Origin: Gammaproteobacteria bacterium
GTDB lineage: Bacteria; Pseudomonadota; Gammaproteobacteria; Pseudomonadales; Pseudohongiellaceae
Direction of reading: 5' to 3'
Length of the DNA stretch: 17,605 nucleotides
Assembly (NCBI GenBank): GCA_007571115.1
Contig: RKSA01000200.1
Coordinates: forward strand, 1-17,605
In this document: positions 1-6,523 of the stretch, one piece after another
How positions within the stretch are numbered: position 1 is the stretch's first letter
Layout: each line of letters begins with the position of its first letter
Made by a program: the position numbers and the translations under genes
Notes under the pieces: model-generated
The model's input: only the letters and a program-made list of their open reading frames with translations
Told to the model about the DNA's origin: nothing
The model's database searches: none

Positions 1-1
1 G

Positions 2-418
2 ATCGTCGCGGCAGTCGATATCGGCGCCTATTTCACGGGCCGCGGTTTTGGCAGCCGCCAGCTCGCGCCGCGATTGAGCCCGAAAAAATCCTGGGAAGGG
101 GTCTGGGGAGGAGTCGCTCTCTGTGTCGCGGCCGCCGTGGCTTGCATCTGGGCGGCGCATCACTGGCTGCGCCCCTTGCAAGGCGGCGATTGGCTGCTGT
201 TCGTCGCGCTCGCCCTGGCCATCGCCACCCTGTGCGTGATCGGCGACTTGTTCGGCAGCATGCTCAAGCGCAATCGCGACATCAAGGATAGCGGCAGCCT
301 GCTGCCAGGCCACGGCGGCCTGCTCGACCGCATCGACGGCCTGCTCGCAGCGACTCCTGCCTTCGTGCTCGGAATCATGTTGCTGCTGGAGGCGCTGCAA
401 CAGGGAGCGGCGCCGTGA
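2..418 (+). CDS. cdsA: Phosphatidate cytidylyltransferase (CDP-diacylglycerol synthase), C-terminal part
   Basis: This integral inner-membrane enzyme makes CDP-diacylglycerol from phosphatidate and CTP, the branch point for all phospholipids. Only the last 138 residues are present; the frame is open at the left edge (IVAAVDIGAYFTGR), so the start lies outside the window. The CdsA family signature is visible: a lysine/arginine-rich stretch SMLKRNRDIKDSGSLLPGHG followed by GLLDRID, with the conserved K-D pair and HGG...DR. The preceding SPKKSWEG segment is also typical. Two hydrophobic helices (GGVALCVAAAVACIWAA and WLLFVALALAIATLCVIG) and a final one (TPAFVLGIMLLLEAL) fit its membrane topology. 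The stop codon TGA overlaps the GTG start of dxr by four bases (GTGA), which implies translational coupling. An internal TTG at 74 is not a plausible start because homologous sequence continues upstream of it. Confidence 0.96.
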   Translation: MVAAVDIGAYFTGRGFGSRQLAPRLSPKKSWEGVWGGVALCVAAAVACIWAAHHWLRPLQGGDWLLFVALALAIATLCVIGDLFGSMLKRNRDIKDSGSLLPGHGGLLDRIDGLLAATPAFVLGIMLLLEALQQGAAP

Positions 419-1605
419 AGCCCGGCAAGAGCGTCGCGATTTTCGGCTCGACGGGCTCGATCGGCCGCAACACCCTCGAAGTGATTCGCCAGCACGAGGG
501 CTTCGAAGTTGCCGCCTTGAGCGCTGCCGGCAATGTCGCCCTGCTCGCGAAGCAATGCGTCGAGTTCGAGCCGCGTTATGCGGTGCTCGCCGATGCCGCA
601 AGGGCCGACGAGCTGCGCGAGCGCCTGCGTGCTGCAGGCCTCGCCACCGAAGTGCTCGCCGGCGCCTCGGAACTCGTTCGCATCGCCAGCGCGCCCGAAA
701 TCGATATCGTGATGGCGGCGATCGTCGGCGCGGCGGGGCTCGAATCGACCTTGAGCGCGATTCGCGCTGGCAAGAAGGTCTTGCTTGCGAACAAGGAAGC
801 GCTCGTCATGGCGGGGGAGCTGTGCATGGCCGAGGCGCGTTCCTCGGGCTCCTTGCTGATCCCCGTCGACAGCGAGCATAACGCCATCTTTCAGTGCCTT
901 CCCCATTGCGAGAAGGCACTGGGCCCGACCCAGACCCGTCACGTGCGCAAGATGGTGCTGACGTGTTCCGGCGGGCCTTTCCTGCACCTGCCAGCCGAGC
1001 GCTTTGACGCCGTCACCCCCGAACAGGCGACCCGCCATCCGAAATGGGACATGGGAGCGAAAATCTCCGTCGATTCGGCGACCTTGATGAACAAGGGCCT
1101 CGAAGTGATCGAGGCCTGCCATCTGTTCGGCATGGCGGCTGATCGCGTCGAGGTGCTGATTCACCCGCAATCGGTCGTCCATTCGATGGTGCATTTCAAC
1201 GATGGCTCGGTGCTCGCCCAGCTCGGCGCTCCCGACATGCGAATTCCCATCGCCTCGGCCCTCGCCTGGCCCGGGCGGATACCCTCGGGCGCCGAACAGA
1301 TCGACTTGGCAGGCGAAGGCCCCCTCGAGTTTCTGCCTCCCGACCTCGAGCGTTTCCCCTGCCTCGGGCTTGGCCTTGCCGCAGCGCGGCAAAAGGGGCT
1401 CGCCCCCGTGGCCCTGAACGCGGCCAACGAGGTTGCGGTGCAGGCCTTCCTCGAAGGGCGCATGGAATTTTCGCGGATTCCGAGGCTAATCGAGAAAGTT
1501 TGCACTACAATGCCTTGTGGCAGCCCCGACTCTCTGGCTATCATTCTCGAAGCTGACAGGCTTGCCAGAACCCATGCCAGGGAGCTGCTTCGGCAGTGCC
1601 GGTAG
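415..1605 (+). CDS. dxr: 1-deoxy-D-xylulose 5-phosphate reductoisomerase
   Basis: Dxr (IspC) converts 1-deoxy-D-xylulose 5-phosphate to 2-C-methyl-D-erythritol 4-phosphate with NADPH and a divalent metal, the committed step of the MEP isoprenoid pathway in the cytoplasm. The 396-residue protein matches the usual length of about 400. The Rossmann dinucleotide motif GSTGSIG is at residues 11-17 and NKEALVMAG near 126-134. The metal- and substrate-binding stretch VDSEHNAIFQ is at 151-160, with D152 and E154 as expected metal ligands, and the flexible-loop region RHPKWDMG is near 207-214. SVDSATLMNKGLE is near 218-230, with E230 as the third ligand. The GTG start at 415 is supported by AGGGAG at 402-407, seven bases upstream, and by the GTGA overlap with cdsA. 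The next gene, rseP, follows after a 120-base structured spacer. Confidence 0.98.
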   Translation: MKPGKSVAIFGSTGSIGRNTLEVIRQHEGFEVAALSAAGNVALLAKQCVEFEPRYAVLADAARADELRERLRAAGLATEVLAGASELVRIASAPEIDIVMAAIVGAAGLESTLSAIRAGKKVLLANKEALVMAGELCMAEARSSGSLLIPVDSEHNAIFQCLPHCEKALGPTQTRHVRKMVLTCSGGPFLHLPAERFDAVTPEQATRHPKWDMGAKISVDSATLMNKGLEVIEACHLFGMAADRVEVLIHPQSVVHSMVHFNDGSVLAQLGAPDMRIPIASALAWPGRIPSGAEQIDLAGEGPLEFLPPDLERFPCLGLGLAAARQKGLAPVALNAANEVAVQAFLEGRMEFSRIPRLIEKVCTTMPCGSPDSLAIILEADRLARTHARELLRQCR

Positions 1606-1631
1606 CGGTCGTGTGCGGCGAGGCCCGGCTG

Positions 1632-1701
1632 CCGCAAGCGTTTGCGGGCGGCGGCAGGCGGTGGTAAAGACGCTGGCAAAGACGCTGGTAAAGAGAGAAA
1701 G
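1632..1701 (+). repeat. dxr-rseP spacer: hairpin plus 12-base tandem repeats
   Basis: The 120-base spacer between dxr and rseP (1606-1725) holds two structures. First, a perfect hairpin: CCGCAA at 1632-1637, loop GCGT, TTGCGG at 1642-1647. A further CTGCC/GGCAG pairing around it is possible with an asymmetric bulge. Second, a tandem repeat: AAAGACGCTGGC at 1666-1677, AAAGACGCTGGT at 1678-1689, then a decayed copy AAAGAGAGAAAG at 1690-1701. No U-run follows the hairpin, so it is not a classical intrinsic terminator. The repeats are in frame with rseP and would encode a basic KDAG-type peptide if translation began upstream, but the family alignment starts after them. Confidence 0.6.
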
Positions 1702-1725
1702 CCTGAACAGAGAGAGCGACAGCGG

Positions 1726-3114
1726 ATGATAGACATCTTCATAGCGGCCGCAGCCTTGCTCGTGACCCTCGGCATCCTCGTGACCTTCCACGAATACGGG
1801 CATTTCTGGGTGGCGCGCCGCTGCGGCGTGAAAGTGCTGCGCTTCTCGGTCGGCTTCGGCAAGCCGCTGAAAAGCTGGTTCGGCAAGGATGGCACCGAGT
1901 ACGTCATCGCTCCCATCCCTCTCGGCGGCTACGTCACGATGCAGGGAATGGAGGAAACTTCCCTCGTCGATCCGTCGACAGTTCCCGCAGAGCAGCGCGA
2001 CAGCTCGTTCGCCTGCAAGCCGCTATGGCAGCGCTCGGCGATCGTCGCAGCCGGCCCCGTCGCGAATTTCCTGCTCGCTTTCCTCTTCTTCTGGCTGCTC
2101 AATGTGGCTTTCGGCAGCAGCGGAATCGTTCCCGTGGTGCAATACATCGAGCCCGATTCGGTCGCCGGGGACGCGGGCCTGCGCACCGGCGACCGCATTG
2201 TCGCGGTCGATGGCCGCCCGGTCACGGTCTGGCGCGATGTCGGCTTGCACTTGCTGACGCGTCTCGGCGAGACGGGAAGCGTCGATTTCACGATCGAGCG
2301 CGAGGCGGTCATGGCGCCCCGGGAAATCCGCGTTCCCATCGAGGATTGGCTTGCCAGCGATACCGAACCGCAGCCGCTCGCCGCTCTCGGCATCATCGAC
2401 GTGCTCCTGCCGCCGCGAATCGGCACCGTCGAGCCAGGCAGCCCGGCCGAAGCCGGTGGCTTGCAGGCAGGCGACCTGATCGTTTCGGTCGATGGCCTGG
2501 CCCTGCGCGACTGGAGGCAATGGGTGCGGATCGTCCGCGCCAGCCCGGAACTTGACTTGCTCGTCGTGGTCGAAAGGGCGGAAGGGCCGGTCGAATTGCT
2601 GCTGCGACCCGAGTCGGTCAGCCTTGCCGACGGAGAGGTTCGGGGCAGGACCGGGGTGAGCGTGGCAACGATGCGGAGGTTCGAGGCCGTTGCCCCGGAA
2701 GCCATCGTCGATGTTCGCTACGGCCCCTTGGCAGCGATCGTCCCCGCGTTGCAGGAAACCTGGGAGATGTCGCTATTCGTGCTCGACTCGGTGGGCAAGC
2801 TGGTTCTGGGGATGCTTTCGGTAGAACACGTCAGCGGGCCGCTCACGATCGCGCAAGTTGCCGGAGAAACCGCGACCACGGGAATCCAGACGTATATCGC
2901 CTTTCTCGCACTGTTGAGCATATCGCTGGGGATCCTCAACCTGCTGCCGATTCCCGTGCTCGATGGCGGGCACCTGTTCTTTTTCCTCATCGAGGCGATC
3001 ATCCGCCGCCCCTTGCCCGAAGTCGTGCAAGTCTGGAGCCTGCGGATCGGCATCGCCATGATTGCGGGGATCATGCTGCTCGCCTTCTACAACGATTTCA
3101 ACCGTCTGCTATGA
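1726..3114 (+). CDS. rseP: RseP, site-2 intramembrane zinc metalloprotease
   Basis: RseP cuts the anti-sigma factor RseA inside the inner membrane after DegS has trimmed it, freeing sigma E; it also clears remnant signal peptides. The 462-residue protein shows the zinc-binding HEYGH (residues 22-26) in the first membrane helix and the third zinc ligand region PVLDGGH (D413) in a C-terminal helix. Two periplasmic PDZ domains are present, marked by VQYIEPDSVAGDAGLRTGDR and IGTVEPGSPAEAGGLQAGDL. The second membrane segment is IVAAGPVANFLLAFLFFWLL. The ATG at 1726 puts HExxH at the same residue numbers as in E. coli; the open frame extends upstream to a TTG at 1642, but that would add a basic repeat-encoded leader. 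The ribosome site is weak (AGAGAG at 1711-1716). A sigma-E-type promoter motif lies within the gene. Confidence 0.97.
   Translation: MIDIFIAAAALLVTLGILVTFHEYGHFWVARRCGVKVLRFSVGFGKPLKSWFGKDGTEYVIAPIPLGGYVTMQGMEETSLVDPSTVPAEQRDSSFACKPLWQRSAIVAAGPVANFLLAFLFFWLLNVAFGSSGIVPVVQYIEPDSVAGDAGLRTGDRIVAVDGRPVTVWRDVGLHLLTRLGETGSVDFTIEREAVMAPREIRVPIEDWLASDTEPQPLAALGIIDVLLPPRIGTVEPGSPAEAGGLQAGDLIVSVDGLALRDWRQWVRIVRASPELDLLVVVERAEGPVELLLRPESVSLADGEVRGRTGVSVATMRRFEAVAPEAIVDVRYGPLAAIVPALQETWEMSLFVLDSVGKLVLGMLSVEHVSGPLTIAQVAGETATTGIQTYIAFLALLSISLGILNLLPIPVLDGGHLFFFLIEAIIRRPLPEVVQVWSLRIGIAMIAGIMLLAFYNDFNRLL
2547..2574 (+). promoter_or_regulatory. Putative sigma-E (RpoE) promoter inside rseP
   Basis: The sequence reads GGAACTT (2547-2553), a 16-base spacer ending in GG (2554-2569), then TCGAA (2570-2574). 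The extracytoplasmic sigma-E consensus in E. coli is GGAACTT, a spacer of about 16 bases, and a TCnAA-type -10 often preceded by G or GG; the spacing here equals that of the E. coli rpoH P3 promoter. Transcription would start near 2580-2582, about 600 bases before bamA, and read bamA, skp, lpxD, fabZ, lpxA and lpxB. In E. coli bamA-skp-lpxD-fabZ belong to the sigma-E regulon, which makes an internal promoter here sensible. It could still be a coincidence of the coding sequence PELDLLVVVER. Confidence 0.5.
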
Positions 3115-3115
3115 T
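3086..3115 (+). promoter_or_regulatory. Possible extended -10 sigma-70 promoter for bamA
   Basis: At the very end of rseP the bases TGCTATGAT (3107-3115) form an extended -10 element (TGn followed by TATGAT, one mismatch to TATAAT). TCTACA at 3086-3091 matches four of six positions of the -35 consensus with an 18-base spacer. Transcription would begin near 3122, about 55 bases before the bamA start. It overlaps the rseP stop codon, so part of the match is coding sequence. No experimental support can be seen from sequence alone. Confidence 0.35.
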
Positions 3116-3134
3116 GCAACGCCCATGATGCAAC
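3111..3134 (+). repeat. Direct repeat ATGATGCAAC x2 before bamA
   Basis: ATGATGCAAC occurs at 3111-3120 and again at 3125-3134, separated by GCCC. The first copy includes the rseP stop (TGA 3112-3114). The ATG codons of both copies are followed quickly by in-frame stops (at 3126-3128 and 3167-3169), so they are not bamA starts. The second pair could initiate a 14-codon leader peptide at most. Confidence 0.6.
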
Positions 3135-3176
3135 ACCGCTCGCGCATTGCCCTCGGAAACCGGACCTGACGACGCC

Positions 3177-5858
3177 GTGACAATATCCAAGCCCCTGCTT
3201 GCCCTGGCCGCCGCGATGCTGTTCGCAAGCTCTGCGTCGGCGCAGAATTTCACCATCGCCGACATCATCGTCGACGGCTACCAGCGCATCACCCCGGGAA
3301 TCATCTACAACCTGCTGCCGGTAGGGATCGGCGACCAGGTCGACTCGCGAACGGCAGCGCAAATCATCCGCGCCCTCGCAGCCTCGGAGTATTTCGATTC
3401 GGTCGAGGTTTCCCGGGAAGGCGATATTCTCATCATCGCTGTGCAGGAACGTCCCTCGGTGGCCGAGATCAGGATCGACGGCAACAGCGTTCTCGAAACC
3501 GAGGACATCATCGAGAACATGGCGACTGCCAACATCGCCGAAGGCGAGATCTTCACGAGAGCCGCTCTCGAGGCGATCCGCCAGGGAATCCAGGAAGTCT
3601 ATTCGTCCCGCGGGCGCTATGGCGCTGCGGTCGATATCGAGGTCGAGGAGCTGCCGCGCAACCGCGTCTCGATCAGCCTCGACATCGACGAAGGCGAGGA
3701 GTCGCGAATCCGCCAGATCAATATCGTCGGCAACCGCTCCTTCGACGACGAAACCCTGCTCGATCTGTTCGAGCTCGGCCCCAAGCCCTGGTACAGGTTC
3801 CTCAGCCGCCGCGACCGCTATTCGAGGGAACAGTTCTCCGGAGATCTGGAGCGCCTCGAATCGTTCTATCTCGACAATGGCTACGTCGAGTTCAGCATCG
3901 AGTCGACTCCGATCTCGATCACTCCGGATCGTCGCGAGGTCTACATCACGATCAATGTCCGCGAAAGCAACCAGTACGTCGTCAACGACGTCGATCTTGC
4001 CGGCGACCTGGTCGACGCCGAAGCGATCCTGCGCTCGGCGATCTACCTGCGCCCTGGCCAGATCTATTCCCAGGCCCTCGTCACGGGAACCGAGGAAATC
4101 ATGGTGCAATTCCTCGGCAATCTCGGCTACGCCTTCGCCGAAGCCACCGGAGTGCCCAGTGTCAACGACGATGGCTCGGTCGATGTCACTTTCGTCATCG
4201 AGCCCGGCAACCGCACCTATGTCAACCGCATCAACTTCAACGGCAATGTCTCGACCGCCGATGACGTGCTGCGCCGCGAGATGCGCCAGCTCGAAGCCGC
4301 GCCGGCCTCGAGCCTGCAAATCGAGCAATCCAAGGTGCGCCTCGAAAGGCTCGGCTATTTCGAGACCGTCGAGGTCGCGACCGAAGTGGTTCCCGGAAGC
4401 ACCGACCAGATCGATGTCAACTTTGACGTCGTCGAGCAGAATTTCGGCGCGGTCAGCCTCCAGGTTGGCACCGGAGGCAGCGGCGACTTCTTCCTCAGCG
4501 GGAACCTGCAAGCGCAGAACTTTCTCGGCACCGGCCGCACTGTCGCGGTCGGACTTAACCGCAGCCGCTTCATCACCTCGTTCAATTTCCAGTACATCGA
4601 CCCGTATTTCACTCCCGACGGCGTCAGCCGGGGAGTGAGCATGTACGTGCAGGAAATCGACTCGCCTTTCAATGTCGCCAATTTCAACACTTCGTCGTAT
4701 GGCGCATCGGTGAGCTTCAGCTATCCGCTCAGCGAGGTTTCCGGGCTCGGTTTCGATATCGGAATCAACCATACCGAGCTCAACTCCGGAACCGGTTCGG
4801 TGCAGGAAATCGTTTCCTCGCCGAAACTGTTTCCGGGAGTCGACCGCTACCTGATCTCTCCGGCGAATCCCAATCCGTCGTCTGGCCCCGTCACCGATAC
4901 GGTGTTTGGCGATGTCAATGATCTCAGCATCGAGCAGTTGCGCGCCAATCCCGACCCGGGCTTCATCGATCTGTACGGCGACAGCTTCGACAATCTGAGC
5001 GTTTCCGGGAACTGGTACCACAACACACTGAACCGCGGCCAGCTTGCCAACGACGGCACCTTCCACAATCTCGGAGTCGAAGTGACCTTGCCCGGCAGCG
5101 ACCTGCAATTCGCGCGCTTTTCCTATTCGAGCCAGTTCTACTGGCCGTTGAACTGGGAGCGCACCTGGGTGCTCGGGCTGCGCTCGAACATCGGCTATGG
5201 AATCGGCTATGGCAACACCAAGCAGATGCCGTTCTTCAACCACTATTTTGCCGGCGGGCTGAACGCCGCCGGGGTCGTTCGCGGCTTCGAGGAAAACAGC
5301 CTCGGGCCTCGCAGCACCGCCGGCGCACGCTACCTGACCGAAACCGCCACCGCGCTGCTGAAGGACGAAAGCGGCAACATCCTGCTCAAGCCCGACGGTT
5401 CGGCCGAGGGAGTCGAGGAGCTTCTCGTCTACAGGACCGAGCCGCTGCTCGACGCGATGGGCCAGCCCGTGCTCGATGGCCTCGGCAATCCGCTGCCGGC
5501 GCTGGCGGTGGAGGATTTCTTCCTCCACGAGGATTACGACAGCTTTGGTGGTAACATACTGACTGCGGCGACGCTGGAACTGCTGTTCCCGGTGCCGTTT
5601 GTCGATGAAGTGTCGAACCAGTTGCGGACTTCGCTGTTCATCGATGCGGGCAATGTGTTTTCGTCCCATTGCACCGAACGGCAGCGGGTGTTGCAGGATT
5701 GTTCGGATTTCGACCTGGGGCAGCTTCGGTATTCCGTCGGTCTTGCGGTTACCTACCTGTCGCCGTTCGGTCCGCTGACTTTCTACCTGGCCCAGCCCTT
5801 CGGCAAGGACGGCGACGACACCAAGAGTTTTGACTTTACCGTGGGGACCGGCTTCTAG
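3177..5858 (+). CDS. bamA: BamA, outer membrane protein assembly factor
   Basis: BamA is the Omp85-family core of the BAM complex, which folds and inserts beta-barrel proteins in the outer membrane. The 893-residue protein has a Sec signal peptide (LLALAAAMLFASSASA, cleaved before QN at about residue 23), then five POTRA repeats to about residue 415, and a 16-strand barrel. The conserved loop-6 motif is VRGF at residues 701-704, and the chain ends in Phe, as outer-membrane barrel proteins do. It is about 80 residues longer than E. coli BamA; roughly 43 of these are in loop 6 (VRGF to GGN). A Cys pair (HCTERQRVLQDC) lies in the next loop. The GTG at 3177 gives a normal signal peptide; a TTG at 3147 would add ten residues. 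Neither start has a strong ribosome site. Codon style changes near 5540. Confidence 0.97.
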   Translation: MTISKPLLALAAAMLFASSASAQNFTIADIIVDGYQRITPGIIYNLLPVGIGDQVDSRTAAQIIRALAASEYFDSVEVSREGDILIIAVQERPSVAEIRIDGNSVLETEDIIENMATANIAEGEIFTRAALEAIRQGIQEVYSSRGRYGAAVDIEVEELPRNRVSISLDIDEGEESRIRQINIVGNRSFDDETLLDLFELGPKPWYRFLSRRDRYSREQFSGDLERLESFYLDNGYVEFSIESTPISITPDRREVYITINVRESNQYVVNDVDLAGDLVDAEAILRSAIYLRPGQIYSQALVTGTEEIMVQFLGNLGYAFAEATGVPSVNDDGSVDVTFVIEPGNRTYVNRINFNGNVSTADDVLRREMRQLEAAPASSLQIEQSKVRLERLGYFETVEVATEVVPGSTDQIDVNFDVVEQNFGAVSLQVGTGGSGDFFLSGNLQAQNFLGTGRTVAVGLNRSRFITSFNFQYIDPYFTPDGVSRGVSMYVQEIDSPFNVANFNTSSYGASVSFSYPLSEVSGLGFDIGINHTELNSGTGSVQEIVSSPKLFPGVDRYLISPANPNPSSGPVTDTVFGDVNDLSIEQLRANPDPGFIDLYGDSFDNLSVSGNWYHNTLNRGQLANDGTFHNLGVEVTLPGSDLQFARFSYSSQFYWPLNWERTWVLGLRSNIGYGIGYGNTKQMPFFNHYFAGGLNAAGVVRGFEENSLGPRSTAGARYLTETATALLKDESGNILLKPDGSAEGVEELLVYRTEPLLDAMGQPVLDGLGNPLPALAVEDFFLHEDYDSFGGNILTAATLELLFPVPFVDEVSNQLRTSLFIDAGNVFSSHCTERQRVLQDCSDFDLGQLRYSVGLAVTYLSPFGPLTFYLAQPFGKDGDDTKSFDFTVGTGF

Positions 5859-5943
5859 CCTGGCCGAACGTGGCCGACCGGCCCCTGCGGAGATCGTGAT
5901 TGACAATCATCATTGCATGAACCGAACGAACCGGATGAAAGTT

Positions 5944-5947
5944 GGAG
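5944..5947 (+). promoter_or_regulatory. Shine-Dalgarno GGAG that fixes the skp start
   Basis: GGAG at 5944-5947 lies eight bases before the GTG at 5956. This ideal spacing favours GTG 5956 over the upstream in-frame ATGs at 5917 and 5935, and gives a signal peptide of normal length. Confidence 0.75.
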
Positions 5948-5955
5948 AAAACATC

Positions 5956-6474
5956 GTGAAACACCCGAAATATCTGGCAGCCTTGCTCGTGTTGATCCTG
6001 GTTGCGCCAGCCGCCATGGCCCAGGACACCAAGATCGGCATCCTCAACCCCTTGCGCGCGCTGTTCGCCTCGGATGCCGCCCAGGTCATCCAGGAGGAGC
6101 TCGAAGCCGAGCTGCAGCCCGATCAGGAGCGCCTCACCGAACTTTCGGAGGAACTTGCCGCCCTCGCCGAGCAATTCCAGCAAAACGAGGCCGTGATGAC
6201 CGAAGAGGAGAAGCGGCGCATGAATTCCAATGCCCAGGATCTGCAAGTGCAATTGCAGTTGATCCAGGAGCGCGTGCAAAACGCGCTCAACGAAAGGAAC
6301 CAGGAATTCCTCGAAAGCATGCAGTCCCAGCTTGCCGATGCCGTGTCCGAGGTTGTCGCCGCAGGAGGTTTCGATCTGATCCTGAATGCCGACAGTGCGC
6401 CGTATTTCGCGCCAGTGCTCGACATCACCGCTCGCGTCACCGCCAAGCTGAACGAAATGGCCGAAAGCGAATAG
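5956..6474 (+). CDS. skp: Skp (OmpH), periplasmic outer-membrane-protein chaperone
   Basis: Skp is a trimeric periplasmic chaperone that holds unfolded outer-membrane proteins on their way to BamA. The 172-residue precursor is close to the E. coli length of 161. It has a signal peptide (KHPKYLAALLVLILVAPAAMA, cleaved before QD at about residue 23), then the short beta-strand IGILNPLRALFASD. A long charged, Gln/Glu-rich helical segment (about residues 45-125, the tentacle hairpin of the jellyfish fold) follows, and then the closing strand region GGFDLILNADSAPYFAPVLDITARV. The family-typical position after bamA and before lpxD supports the call. The GTG start is chosen on its GGAG ribosome site. 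The stop codon lies inside the first unit of an 11-base tandem repeat that fills the gap to lpxD. Confidence 0.93.
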   Translation: MKHPKYLAALLVLILVAPAAMAQDTKIGILNPLRALFASDAAQVIQEELEAELQPDQERLTELSEELAALAEQFQQNEAVMTEEEKRRMNSNAQDLQVQLQLIQERVQNALNERNQEFLESMQSQLADAVSEVVAAGGFDLILNADSAPYFAPVLDITARVTAKLNEMAESE

Positions 6475-6520
6475 AGCGCGAATAGAGCGCGAATAGGACG
6501 CGAACAGAACGCGAACCAGG
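6466..6520 (+). repeat. Five 11-base tandem repeats bridging skp and lpxD
   Basis: Five adjacent 11-base units run from 6466 to 6520: AGCGAATAGAG (6466-6476), CGCGAATAGAG (6477-6487), CGCGAATAGGA (6488-6498), CGCGAACAGAA (6499-6509) and CGCGAACCAGG (6510-6520). Similarity decays from left to right. The first unit contains the skp stop codon TAG (6472-6474), and units two and three repeat that TAG in the other two frames because 11 is not a multiple of three. The last unit ends in AGG three bases before the lpxD ATG. The array therefore forms essentially the whole intergenic region. Confidence 0.85.
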
Positions 6521-6523
6521 CGA

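Noticed and set aside
3147..3176. TTG at 3147 as the bamA start
   Set aside because: It would place ten acidic and polar residues before the signal peptide with no ribosome site; GTG 3177 gives a normal signal peptide.
5861..5886. GGCC-rich stretch after bamA (TGGCCGA twice, then CGGCC) as a terminator
   Set aside because: The possible stem is four base pairs with a four-base loop and no T-run.
5900..5905. TTGACA, a perfect -35 hexamer, in the bamA-skp gap
   Set aside because: No -10-like hexamer occurs 16-18 bases downstream; the sequence there is CCGAACGA. It may be chance.
3087..5906. A 939-codon open frame on the - strand over all of bamA, and similar ones over dnaE (10698-13088), dnaE/accA (13911-15581), dxr and lpxD
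   Set aside because: All are in codon register with a clearly recognised + strand gene, and are open because TTA, CTA and TCA codons are avoided. Their translations look compositionally like reversed genes and match no family I recognise.
6139..6156. Two GAACTT motifs within skp
   Set aside because: No TCnAA-type -10 lies at the right distance; they encode repeated E-L residues of the coiled helix.
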